Below are positions 1 to 7,397 of a stretch of 42,512 bases of DNA, piece after piece. Both the position numbers and the translations under genes were made by a program. The DNA is from Balneolia bacterium (lineage in GTDB: Bacteria > Bacteroidota > Rhodothermia > Balneolales > Cyclonatronaceae). Below the pieces are notes generated by a model, which ran no database searches, was not told where the DNA came from, and saw nothing but the letters and a program-made list of their open reading frames with translations. The DNA lies in assembly GCA_003567135.1 (NCBI GenBank), contig PXAI01000332.1:1-42512 (forward strand), read 5' to 3'. The number at the start of each line of letters is the position of its first letter. Position 1 is the stretch's first letter.

Positions 1-1
1 A

Positions 2-112
2 TTCACCAGGGAAAATCTCCAGAAAACGTACGGCGGCAGGCTGAATATTCTGACGGATGTGATCGAACTCACACGAAAATCTGAATTTGTCAGAGAAAAA
101 GGGCATGATTGA
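2..112 (+). CDS. Metal ABC transporter ATP-binding protein, C-terminal fragment
   Basis: The last 36 codons of a gene that begins before the window, ending in TGA at 110-112. The visible residues (TRENLQKTYGGRLNIL and onward) fit the C-terminal end of ATPases that energise manganese/zinc ABC importers, where TYGG-type motifs are common. The stronger argument is context: it overlaps the start of a metal ABC permease by 8 bases and a second permease follows, the usual ATPase-permease-permease order. No Walker motifs are in the window, so the assignment rests on the tail and the neighbours. Confidence 0.65.
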   Translation, partial: FTRENLQKTYGGRLNILTDVIELTRKSEFVREKGHD

Positions 113-1427
113 TCTTTTCTTTGAATTTTTCTCATTAGCTGATCCGAACGTCCGGTACGTGCTGGCCGGCACTATTCTGCTCGGCCTTTCTGCCGGTTCG
201 CTGGGCTGTTTTGCGGTTTTGCGGGAGCGCGCGCTTGTGGGCGATGCGGTTGCCCACGCGGTTCTGCCCGGCGTTTGTCTGGCGTTTATCGTGGCGGGGG
301 ATAAAAATCCGTATTGGCTGCTCATGGGATCGCTATTTTTTGGATGGCTCAGCATGCTCGTTATGGATATCGTAATCCGGAACAGCAAAATTTCCCCGGA
401 TGCCTCAATCGGGATGGTGCTTTCGGTTTTTTTCGGCCTTGGCGTGGTGATGCTCACCTATATTCAGTCAACCGGAAATGTTAACCAGAGCGGGCTGGAC
501 GCATTTTTGTTTGGAAACGCCGCCTCCATGCTTCCTGAAGATGTGTACGTTTTCGGCTTTGTGAGCCTGATTGTGCTGATTTGCATCGCTGTGGCTTACA
601 AAGAATTAAAAATGGTGAGCTTCGATCCGCAGTTTGCTAAATCGCTTGGCTATCCGGTAAAACGCCTGGAATTTTTGATTGCGACGCTGCTCGTTGTCAC
701 CATCACCGCCGGATTGCAAGCGGTAGGCGTGGTATTGATGGCATCCATGCTGATTATTCCGGCCGCCGCCGCGCGGTACTGGACCGACACGCTTCATGTT
801 ATGGTAATCACAGCAGGCGTTTTTGGCGCGCTGGCCGCCGTCAGCGGTTCTTGGATTAGTTATTCGGCGCCCGCCATGCCAACCGGACCGTGGATGGTCG
901 TTTCCGCCGCCATTATTTTTGCAGCATCGTTTTTATTTGCGCCAAAACGCGGCGAAGTCGGCCAGTGGTTTATGAAGCGGAAGAACTCCCGAAAAGTAAA
1001 TGAAGAGAACGTTCTCAAAACACTCTACCATCTGGAAGAAGCAGACGGAAATCAGGGGCGGATCAGAACTGAAAAGGATGTACTGAAGCGCAGAAATATG
1101 AAGGAATCCACCCTGAGAAACATCCTTAAAAAACTCGAGGCAAAAAAGCTGGTAACCTGCTACCAGGGTTCACCCAACGGATATCTGCTTACGGAAAACG
1201 GTCGACAGGAAGCCGCCAGAGTTGTGCGCGTGCACCGGTTGTGGGAGCTTTATCTCACCGAACGCCTGGAAATAAAAGGTGATCACGTGCATGATGATGC
1301 CGAATCGATGGAGCACGTTATCACACCGGAAATTGAAGAGAGGCTGGCCGAACTGCTGGGGCATCCGGTGCTTGATCCCCACAAAAGCCGGATTCCGTAC
1401 GGAAACCCAAAACCAAAGGAGGGATAG
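105..1427 (+). CDS. Metal (Mn/Zn/Fe) ABC permease fused to DtxR/MntR-type regulator domain
   Basis: A 440-residue protein. Residues about 1-280 are an ABC-3 family permease (MntB/ZnuB/TroC type) with 8-9 hydrophobic segments and the family motifs RERALVGDAVAHAVLPG and SFDPQFAKSLGYP. Residues about 298-440 are a DtxR/MntR-like winged helix plus dimerisation domain, with the hallmark DDAESMEH and LGHPVLDPH motifs. By eye against Bacillus MntR, His377, Glu400, Glu403 and His404 match four metal ligands, while the two N-terminal ligands (Asp8, Glu11) align with Asn302 and Lys305. The ATG at 105 overlaps the upstream ATPase gene by 8 bases; a TTG at 87 would add six residues and is less likely. 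The fusion could gate transport or bind DNA from the membrane; which is unknown. Permease-regulator fusions of this kind occur in Bacteroidota relatives, as I recall. Confidence 0.9.
   Translation: MIDLFFEFFSLADPNVRYVLAGTILLGLSAGSLGCFAVLRERALVGDAVAHAVLPGVCLAFIVAGDKNPYWLLMGSLFFGWLSMLVMDIVIRNSKISPDASIGMVLSVFFGLGVVMLTYIQSTGNVNQSGLDAFLFGNAASMLPEDVYVFGFVSLIVLICIAVAYKELKMVSFDPQFAKSLGYPVKRLEFLIATLLVVTITAGLQAVGVVLMASMLIIPAAAARYWTDTLHVMVITAGVFGALAAVSGSWISYSAPAMPTGPWMVVSAAIIFAASFLFAPKRGEVGQWFMKRKNSRKVNEENVLKTLYHLEEADGNQGRIRTEKDVLKRRNMKESTLRNILKKLEAKKLVTCYQGSPNGYLLTENGRQEAARVVRVHRLWELYLTERLEIKGDHVHDDAESMEHVITPEIEERLAELLGHPVLDPHKSRIPYGNPKPKEG
1415..1423 (+). promoter_or_regulatory. Strong Shine-Dalgarno for second permease
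   Basis: AAAGGAGGG lies 5 bases upstream of the ATG at 1429 and overlaps the stop region of the preceding gene. It fixes the start at 1429 rather than the in-frame ATG at 1279, which lies inside the upstream coding sequence. Such a strong site stands out because most starts in this window lack one. Confidence 0.75.
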
Positions 1428-1428
1428 G

Positions 1429-2352
1429 ATGTCAGCTGCATTTTGGGTCATTCTTACCGGGTCATTTGCCGCTGCCGCGTGCGCGCTGGTGGGGTCGTTT
1501 TTGGTTCTCCGCAAACAGGCGATGCTCTCCGACGCCATTTCACACGCCGTATTGCCCGGTATCGCCATCGCGTTTCTGCTCACCGCATCCCGAAACACCT
1601 TCCCGATGCTGATTGGCGCCGGAATGTTCGGGTTACTGACGGTATATCTCACCGAATTTCTGCACAAAAAAGGTCGACTGAAGCACGATTCATCGATGGG
1701 CATCGTGTTTACCACGCTGTTTGCCATCGGGGTGATCATCATCACCATGTTTGCGGGGCAGGTAGATCTTGATCAGGAATGCATCCTGTATGGCGAAATC
1801 GTCTACGTGCCCTGGGATCGCTGGATTTGGTTCGATATGGATATGGGCCCCAGAGCAGTCTGGATTCTCGGTTTTGTGCTCACGCTGAACGTAATGTTTG
1901 TCTCATTCTTTTTCAAGGAGCTGAAAGTCTACAGTTTTGATCCGCAGTTTGCGGCCGCAATGGGGATTCCGGTTACGCTGATTCATTACATGCTGATGGG
2001 CTCGGTTTCATTTTCAACGATAGCCGCCTTCGAGAGCGTTGGCGCCATTCTGGTCGTTGCCCTGCTGATAGTGCCGCCGGCCACAGCCTATCTCCTGACG
2101 ACCGATCTCAAAAAAATGTTGCTTTTATCTGTATTGATTGGAGTTCTGAGCGCAATTTCAGGATATTACCTTGCCGTATTTATAAACGGCTCGGTAGCAG
2201 GCGCAATCGCCGTAATGACGGGCTTTTTCTTTGCGCTTGCCTTTTTATTTAATCCGGAATCCGGCTTTTTCTATCGGATTTTCCTTAAATCAGAGCAAAA
2301 GAAAATGATCCTGGAAATGGGAAAGCCGTCTTTGGCAAAAAAACAGAGTTGA
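1429..2352 (+). CDS. Metal ABC transporter permease (second subunit)
   Basis: A 307-residue polytopic ABC-3 family permease, the normal length for MntB/ZnuB proteins. It has the family motifs LRKQAMLSDAISHAVLPG near residue 27 and SFDPQFAAAMGIP around 170, and about eight membrane segments. It starts one base after the TAG of the fused permease and has a strong Shine-Dalgarno, so the two permeases are made together and probably form a heterodimeric channel driven by the upstream ATPase. Unlike its partner it has no regulatory domain and ends with a short charged tail. Its TGA is followed directly by the ATG of a fluoride channel gene. The metal cannot be read from the sequence; manganese, zinc and iron are all possible. 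No substrate-binding protein gene is in view and it may lie upstream. Confidence 0.9.
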   Translation: MSAAFWVILTGSFAAAACALVGSFLVLRKQAMLSDAISHAVLPGIAIAFLLTASRNTFPMLIGAGMFGLLTVYLTEFLHKKGRLKHDSSMGIVFTTLFAIGVIIITMFAGQVDLDQECILYGEIVYVPWDRWIWFDMDMGPRAVWILGFVLTLNVMFVSFFFKELKVYSFDPQFAAAMGIPVTLIHYMLMGSVSFSTIAAFESVGAILVVALLIVPPATAYLLTTDLKKMLLLSVLIGVLSAISGYYLAVFINGSVAGAIAVMTGFFFALAFLFNPESGFFYRIFLKSEQKKMILEMGKPSLAKKQS

Positions 2353-2763
2353 ATGATTTCAACGCCTCAGAAAATTTTACTGATAGCTTCCGGTGGCGCT
2401 CTCGGCGCGGGTTTGCGGTATTCGTTTATCCTGCTGAGTCAGTACCTGGGATATTCCGGAGATCTGGCCTGGGTGATCATGGCCGAAAATATCATCGGAT
2501 CGTTTTTACTGGGCTCACTCTCCGGGTGGCTGCTGATGCGCAAAGGCCAGGCAGACAGTAAACGGATGCTTTTCCTCGGAACCGGACTGCTCGGTTCATT
2601 TACCACCTTTTCCACGTTCAGCCTCGATATCATTTACCTTTTTGAGGATTCCGTGGCGCTGATGCTCGCCTATACCATTGGAAGCCCCGCTTTGGGACTG
2701 ATTTTCGTTTTTGCGGGAATCGGGTTGGTGAGGAAAATCCTGCCGAAAAAGGGGGGTATATGA
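2353..2763 (+). CDS. crcB: Fluoride channel subunit FluC/CrcB (copy 1)
   Basis: A 136-residue membrane protein with four hydrophobic segments, typical of the FluC/CrcB family of dual-topology fluoride channels that export toxic fluoride. Family landmarks are present: GLRY (Arg22), the pore asparagine Asn46 followed by IIGSFLLG, and the phenylalanine box GSFTTFSTF (81-89) with both box phenylalanines (Phe86, Phe89). The ATG follows the TGA of the metal permease with no gap, and the gene overlaps the next fluC by ATGA, so translation is coupled. Two adjacent different copies usually mean an obligate heterodimer with antiparallel subunits, as in Bacillus-type crcB pairs. Confidence 0.92.
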   Translation: MISTPQKILLIASGGALGAGLRYSFILLSQYLGYSGDLAWVIMAENIIGSFLLGSLSGWLLMRKGQADSKRMLFLGTGLLGSFTTFSTFSLDIIYLFEDSVALMLAYTIGSPALGLIFVFAGIGLVRKILPKKGGI

Positions 2764-3131
2764 TTTTTGCCCTCGTAGTACTGACGGGCGCGTTTGGTGC
2801 GCTGACCAGATATTTTGTAAACGACTGGGTTTCAGGATGGTTCAAACACTCATTTCCGCTGGGCACGATGATTGTAAATGCCAGCGGATCGTTTCTGGCC
2901 GGATTTATTGCCGGATGGGTGATTCAATCAGGAGCGCAGCCGTTATGGGTGATTCCGATTCTTACCGGTTACCTCGGCGCATATACCACATTTTCGACCT
3001 GGATGGTGCAAAGTGCGTTTCAGATTGAGTCGGCGGAGTATATGCGCGCATTTCTCAATATTCTTGGGGGCATAGTCACAGGCGTAATTTGTGCTCTGGC
3101 CGGGATTTATCTGGGAGGAGGGCTCGCCTGA
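2760..3131 (+). CDS. crcB: Fluoride channel subunit FluC/CrcB (copy 2)
   Basis: A 123-residue partner of the preceding fluC, overlapping it by four bases (ATGA). It has four membrane segments, LTRY (Arg17), the pore motif MIVNASGSFLAG (Asn40) and a variant phenylalanine box AYTTFSTW. The first box phenylalanine (Phe78) is kept but the second is Trp81. In homodimeric FluC proteins two phenylalanines per subunit line two pores, so the pair may have one altered pore. Its TGA directly abuts the stop of the convergent GWxTD gene, forming TGATCA. Location in a metal-import operon is notable; fluoride genes often travel with ion-homeostasis genes. Confidence 0.9.
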   Translation: MIFALVVLTGAFGALTRYFVNDWVSGWFKHSFPLGTMIVNASGSFLAGFIAGWVIQSGAQPLWVIPILTGYLGAYTTFSTWMVQSAFQIESAEYMRAFLNILGGIVTGVICALAGIYLGGGLA

Positions 3132-4604
3132 TCAGAACGGGAACTGCCGTTCGAGCACGTGCCCGCTCAGCCAGTCCTGAACCCGCTGATACTGAACGTT
3201 GTGGTAAAAACTCTGCCTCTCAAGGGTAAAATGATTAAACGGAAAACGGTCACTTCCGATTCGTGTTTGCCTGAATAAAAAAACGCGAGTCGGATCGGTT
3301 GAATCGTAACCATACGTCCATCTGATGCCTGATGATCCTATGCGTTCAGCATAAAAAGGTGGGCCGAAAAGAATAAAGATCATCCCCAGATCGGTTTTCC
3401 AGCCTTCTTTGAAGGTGGTAAATCTCCTGTTGGCGTTAACCACGCGTTCGTAGTATAGCGCCATCACGCGACGCGCTTTTTCGGTACTACCAAGATTGCT
3501 CACCCAGAAATACTCTACCGCACGAAGAAGCTCTTCCGGATCATCTCTTTTTTTCATCAGTTCGCGATAGCGGCGGTTGTTCATCAGGTAAATAAGGGGG
3601 GCGGCCAGCTCGTAAGGCTCAACTACTTCGGGGAAAAACGATGTTCGCACGCCGAAATCGCGGGCAACAAACCGAAGAGCATCAGCGCGGCCTTGGTCCT
3701 CATCCTGCGTAACAAAAACTTCAAATCGGTAATTTCCAATTTCCGGAAGCGGCACATTAAAGTTGATTTCGATAGCTCCCGTTTCACCGGTGAATTCTCG
3801 GATCTGCTCGCTGATAATTTCAGCATTACCGTAATTAATGCCCCGCCGCTCAAGTGATGATACTGACCTGTTGATTTCGGACAAGCCTCCGGCCGGTCTG
3901 AGATCAGACTCAAACCGAATCAGCCGCATATTGAGTATAAAACGTCCGGAATCATCAGGATTAATCACAAAAAAACTGAAGTCAAGGCTGTCGATACTTG
4001 ACGGGATATTATACGTGCCCACTCCGTAGGGATCCTCATCGCGATCGATCGGAATCCCTTTTATATTGATGTCAGAAACGCGAATCCGGTTTGATTCGCT
4101 GTCTGGCAGTGAAACGTTTCGCACGCGGGTATTCTGCTGGTTGGAGGTCTGATCATGCACCGTAACCTGAAGCACGTAATCACCCGGATCAATGGCAAAA
4201 CGATTGTCAACCCGTTCGCGCTGGTAACCAGGGATAATGGAATTTGACGACGGTGAAAAGCTGAACTCCTCGCTTTTCCGGATGACGTTTACCGGTTCGG
4301 CTTCATCGCCGGCATCCTGCGGTAACAGGGTATAGGTGATGACCACATCGGCGGCCTGTCCGTTGTCATCGCTTCTGCGGAAAATCAGGCTGGAGACCAG
4401 AAGATCAACGGTTGTACTAAGATAAGCGGTACCATCCTCACTGTAAGCCGGATTGGCAGCGATCACGAAATCGGGGCCATCCGGGATAAAGCCGAATTCC
4501 GAGCCGGTGTCCACGCGATCCGGTAAATAGGATGGAGAACAAGCGGCGGCCCATAAAATCAGCGCCAAAAACAGAGTGGTATGTTTTATCCGGATATAAC
4601 TCAT
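3132..4604 (-). CDS. GWxTD domain-containing lipoprotein (paralogue A)
   Basis: A 490-residue protein with a lipoprotein signal peptide (lipobox AAAC, Cys22). The N-terminal half looks like beta-sandwich repeats rich in strand-turn patterns. The C-terminal third carries the GWxTD signature EGWKTDLGMIFILFGPP at 400-416, preceded by ELAAPLIYLM and a helical stretch FWVSNLG. The GWxTD family is found in Bacteroidota, Acidobacteriota and relatives and has no settled function; an envelope location follows from the lipobox. It is probably expressed alone or after the protease gene upstream at 4731-6443, from which it is separated by a terminator. Two more paralogues lie at 12734-14104 and 14105-15565. 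Confidence 0.85.
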   Translation of the reverse strand: MSYIRIKHTTLFLALILWAAACSPSYLPDRVDTGSEFGFIPDGPDFVIAANPAYSEDGTAYLSTTVDLLVSSLIFRRSDDNGQAADVVITYTLLPQDAGDEAEPVNVIRKSEEFSFSPSSNSIIPGYQRERVDNRFAIDPGDYVLQVTVHDQTSNQQNTRVRNVSLPDSESNRIRVSDINIKGIPIDRDEDPYGVGTYNIPSSIDSLDFSFFVINPDDSGRFILNMRLIRFESDLRPAGGLSEINRSVSSLERRGINYGNAEIISEQIREFTGETGAIEINFNVPLPEIGNYRFEVFVTQDEDQGRADALRFVARDFGVRTSFFPEVVEPYELAAPLIYLMNNRRYRELMKKRDDPEELLRAVEYFWVSNLGSTEKARRVMALYYERVVNANRRFTTFKEGWKTDLGMIFILFGPPFYAERIGSSGIRWTYGYDSTDPTRVFLFRQTRIGSDRFPFNHFTLERQSFYHNVQYQRVQDWLSGHVLERQFPF

Positions 4605-4674
4605 GTCATCAATTTAACGTAACCTTTCATCAAATAATATTTTAATTAATGGTAGCTGTACCGTTAATATGGTC

Positions 4675-4711
4675 AAAAAAAAGGCTTTATCCCCATAAAG
4701 GATAAAGCCTT
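4675..4711 (-). terminator. Rho-independent terminator of the T9SS protease gene
   Basis: A perfect 12-base stem (4681-4692 pairing with 4700-4711, AAGGCTTTATCC) with a 7-base loop, followed on the minus strand by eight T (4675-4682 on the plus strand read as A). It lies 20 bases after the stop of the gene at 4731-6443 and separates it from the GWxTD gene. Confidence 0.9.
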
Positions 4712-4730
4712 GCATAACGTTCCGATGGTG

Positions 4731-6443
4731 TTACTTGAGCATCAGGAGTTTTTTTGTTTCGGTGTAATCCCCGGAAACCATTCTGTAAAAGTACACACCG
4801 CTGGAAAGGCCTGTTCCGTCGAATACAACTTCATGCGGCCCCTCGGTAACAACTTCGTTGATAACCGTTTGAATAAACTGCCCCTGCGCGTTGAACACAT
4901 CAATCCGGACTCTCCGCGTGCTGTTGATTACGAATGGAATCGTAGTCTGCATATTGAACGGGTTAGGATAGTTTTGCGCAACGTCGGCGGATCTGTTTTC
5001 GGGCAGCGCAACACCTGAGAGCGGAATCACCAGAGGGTTCGGCTCGTTTTCAGCATTATGAGTGATAACGAGCTCTGCTTCGTGTGATGATGCATCAACC
5101 GCATCATAGAGCAGGCGCACGATCCGGTTCTGGCCCGGAGATACGCTTCCTGCTGATGTTTCAGGATTGGCGATATCAAAACTGGCATCGCCTTCAATGG
5201 AAATAGTGTAATCCAGATCATTTTGAGCCAGTCCGTCGTTGATAATCACAAAAGAAACCTCGACTGGTGAACCCACGTTTGCGACTCCGTAGTCGACAGA
5301 CCTGTCGCTGACTCTGAGAAATACGTCGCGATCAAGGAAATCAGCGCAGTTAAAACCAAGTGGCCATCCCCAGTCGCCCAGTTTGCCGCAAAAAACGGGC
5401 CCTGGGGAGTGAATAGCGAAGTTTGCAGCAACCTGCGGCCTCATCAGCGCATTAGGCGTATTTGTGTAGGTACCCTGATCCAGGTGAGAATAACTTGATC
5501 CGGGGCTCCAGCTGGCCGGTGTAAAAATAGGTACTCTTTCGTTGGCATTTACGCTAACGGCGTTTTCACCAATTGCAAAAACACCGCCACGTGCGCCGGT
5601 TACCGCCTGATACAGTGCGTTTGAGTTGTTTGGGTATTCGCTGGTATCGGTAATGGAGACACCGTCGGCATCAACGTTAAAGCGATCGTAAACGGTTGGC
5701 TGTCCGCCAATTCCGTAAGCAGCGGTTTGCTGGCTCACGTTTGCCTGGATACTTCCGATGAAACCAATGCCGTGGCCAATTTCATGCAGTGCAACGGTAA
5801 CGAAGTCAAACTCGCCGGATCCGGGGTTTGCGTCTGTACCGTAGTACCAGTTATCCCGGTTACAGTTCATATTAATATTTATATCAAAATCCTCACCGGC
5901 AATCTGTGAAACATAGTCTGTACCCGTCATTGCACTGGCCTGGGCAATAGAGTACCAGGTATTGGGGATGGCTCCCTGAAAGTTTTGGATTACTCTGGTC
6001 GGGCCGGCGCTTCCCAGCGTAGTACCACCAAGATCGGCCCAGTTGGCACGAATTCGAATGGGAACAGAGGAGCTTAAGTGCGAACCCCAGAGCGCTCCGG
6101 AATACTCCATAGCAGCACGCGCCGCTGCCGGCCACTGATCGCCGCCGCAATTACTAACAAAGGTCCATTCAATATTTGCAGACTGAAGGCTGGCATCCAT
6201 CAGGTCGGCTTCGTTTTGCGGCCTTACGAAATAGTTGGCATCGTAATTACCTGGCTCAAGCGTACAGATTTCTTCAGACGGAGGAGCTTCCATTATAATT
6301 GCGCCGTCGTCGAGCACGATTTGCGCCCAGGCGGAAGAGCTGATTAACAGAATCAGAAACAATGTAAGGGCAGTTGCGGTTAGTGTCCGAATTGCTGCGG
6401 AGTGATAGTAGAGGTATGAATTCATAGATTGGTTGTTTCGCAT
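4731..6443 (-). CDS. Secreted metzincin-like zinc protease with type IX secretion tail
   Basis: A 570-residue exported protein. The signal peptide ends near AWA-Q (40/41). The catalytic domain (about 90-370) has ALHEIGHGIGF, with His220, Glu221 and His224. The usual metzincin third histidine six residues on is Gly230. Instead SSYSHLDQGTY (His320) followed by NALMRP (Met334) looks like a distant third ligand plus Met-turn, as in leishmanolysin-like M8 proteases. Residues 371-480 resemble an ASH/choice-of-anchor-D beta domain. The C-terminus (490-570, NYPNPFNMQTTIPF to the KKLLMLK end) is a T9SS type A sorting domain. It is probably released to or anchored on the cell surface and degrades proteins. 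Transcription ends at the terminator downstream. An alternative start is Met7. Confidence 0.85.
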   Translation of the reverse strand: MRNNQSMNSYLYYHSAAIRTLTATALTLFLILLISSSAWAQIVLDDGAIIMEAPPSEEICTLEPGNYDANYFVRPQNEADLMDASLQSANIEWTFVSNCGGDQWPAAARAAMEYSGALWGSHLSSSVPIRIRANWADLGGTTLGSAGPTRVIQNFQGAIPNTWYSIAQASAMTGTDYVSQIAGEDFDININMNCNRDNWYYGTDANPGSGEFDFVTVALHEIGHGIGFIGSIQANVSQQTAAYGIGGQPTVYDRFNVDADGVSITDTSEYPNNSNALYQAVTGARGGVFAIGENAVSVNANERVPIFTPASWSPGSSYSHLDQGTYTNTPNALMRPQVAANFAIHSPGPVFCGKLGDWGWPLGFNCADFLDRDVFLRVSDRSVDYGVANVGSPVEVSFVIINDGLAQNDLDYTISIEGDASFDIANPETSAGSVSPGQNRIVRLLYDAVDASSHEAELVITHNAENEPNPLVIPLSGVALPENRSADVAQNYPNPFNMQTTIPFVINSTRRVRIDVFNAQGQFIQTVINEVVTEGPHEVVFDGTGLSSGVYFYRMVSGDYTETKKLLMLK

Positions 6444-6736
6444 CGTATAATTAAACAGAGCGATTAATGGGTATCTGAGTACTTAAAGAGGTTGAGGGTT
6501 AATCGCTGCATGGTCATAAATCAAGGTCAAAATAACAAATACTTTAATTTCAACGAACATTAATTTGATTATGTTCAGTTAGCACCGGAAAAGATGAACA
6601 GCTCAGCAAATGTGGGGAGCATAATCAGGCCTGAGCTTCTGAAGAAAACGAGGGGAACAGAGGGTGAAATTCGGGGTTCAAAAAAAGCTCCTATATATAG
6701 AGTGTAAAAATACTGGTAGGAAGCCGCCGGTCTGAG

Positions 6737-6752
6737 TAACCCGGATTATTCA
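6737..6752 (+). repeat. Left arm of inverted repeat (TAACCCGGATTATTCA)
   Basis: This 16-mer is the reverse complement of 6879-6894 with one mismatch (15 of 16). The arms bracket about 126 bases. It could be the terminal repeat of a MITE-like element or a long-range hairpin; no flanking target duplication was recognised. Confidence 0.6.
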
Positions 6753-6763
6753 CCAAAGCCTGC

Positions 6764-6778
6764 CCCGACTAATTCGGG
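6764..6778. repeat. Small hairpin CCCGA-CTAAT-TCGGG
   Basis: A five-base perfect stem with a five-base loop between the arms of the larger inverted repeat. It has no T tract, so it is not a typical terminator. Confidence 0.4.
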
Positions 6779-6878
6779 AAAAAGTCGCCGTCTTTTGATA
6801 CACCCAAATTTGAGAGAATACATATTTGTTCAAGGTTTTAATATATCAAATACTTATGTCGCATATCTTACTGCTTCC

Positions 6879-6894
6879 TGAATAATCCGGGCTA
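6879..6894 (-). repeat. Right arm of inverted repeat (TGAATAATCCGGGCTA)
   Basis: Pairs with 6737-6752 at 15 of 16 positions. A shorter related stretch, TAATCCGGG, recurs near 6995-7003, so this word is locally repeated. Confidence 0.6.
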
Positions 6895-7161
6895 ACCGGA
6901 AGATGGTAAATTATGGTTGATATCAATCAACGGAACACACAGGAGACAATTCGGGTACAGTGCTGGCGGTGTTATCAGATCTGCAGCTGATCAGTAATCC
7001 GGGAAAACTCTGATTTTACCTTAAGCGACGACACTTTTTTAGAAACGATTTCAAAAAAAATAAATCAGGGTTAGATTTTTGGGATGTTATTCTTCGATCC
7101 TTATAAAAATGTGAATCCCGCAGAAGAATTTTCTCTTTTCCTTTCAAATTATTGATAATGG

Positions 7162-7173
7162 ATTGAATTCAAT
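7162..7173. promoter_or_regulatory. 12-base palindrome, possible operator
   Basis: ATTGAATTCAAT is a perfect palindrome about 225 bases upstream of the SusC start. It could be a dimeric regulator site, but a 12-base AT-rich palindrome can also arise by chance. Confidence 0.2.
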
Positions 7174-7275
7174 GGTATTGGCGGTATGAGATGTGCCGGT
7201 TACGGAACTGGGTTTACGGCCAAAGCAGGCTTTAGAAAGGGCATTGCGAGTTAAGGAAAAACAAAATTATTTTTT

Positions 7276-7300
7276 TTTGAATATCTATCCTTATATTTTG
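7276..7300 (+). promoter_or_regulatory. Possible SusC operon promoter
   Basis: A T-rich run ending in TTTG (7276-7279) is followed by TATTTTG (7294-7300), resembling the TTTG and TAnnTTTG boxes of Bacteroidota promoters, but the spacing is shorter than usual. It lies about 100 bases before the start codon, leaving room for a leader. Confidence 0.25.
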
Positions 7301-7397
7301 CTTTGAGCATTAATCTGCAATACTGCTTCGTGATACCTTCACCTCCAATGGAGCCTACGGGCAGTATGTTGAATTGTAATAACAACTAATCAAATCC

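Larger units (their letters stand above)
6444..7397. other. Gene-free 954-base region with inverted repeats and SusC promoter
   Basis: No credible gene is seen here. It is AT-rich and holds divergent promoters for the protease (minus) and SusC (plus). Structures seen are an inverted repeat pair (6737-6752 and 6879-6894), a hairpin at 6764-6778, a third partial copy of TAATCCGGG near 6995-7003, and a 12-base palindrome ATTGAATTCAAT at 7162-7173. The first two make 6716-6910 look like a small non-autonomous element or its remnant. Confidence 0.6.

Noticed and set aside
1279..1428. Earlier in-frame ATG for the second permease
   Set aside because: It lies inside the upstream permease gene. The ATG at 1429 has a strong Shine-Dalgarno and gives the normal family length.
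105..3131. Fluoride riboswitch ahead of the crcB genes
   Set aside because: The first crcB starts directly at the stop of the permease, so there is no leader in which one could fit.
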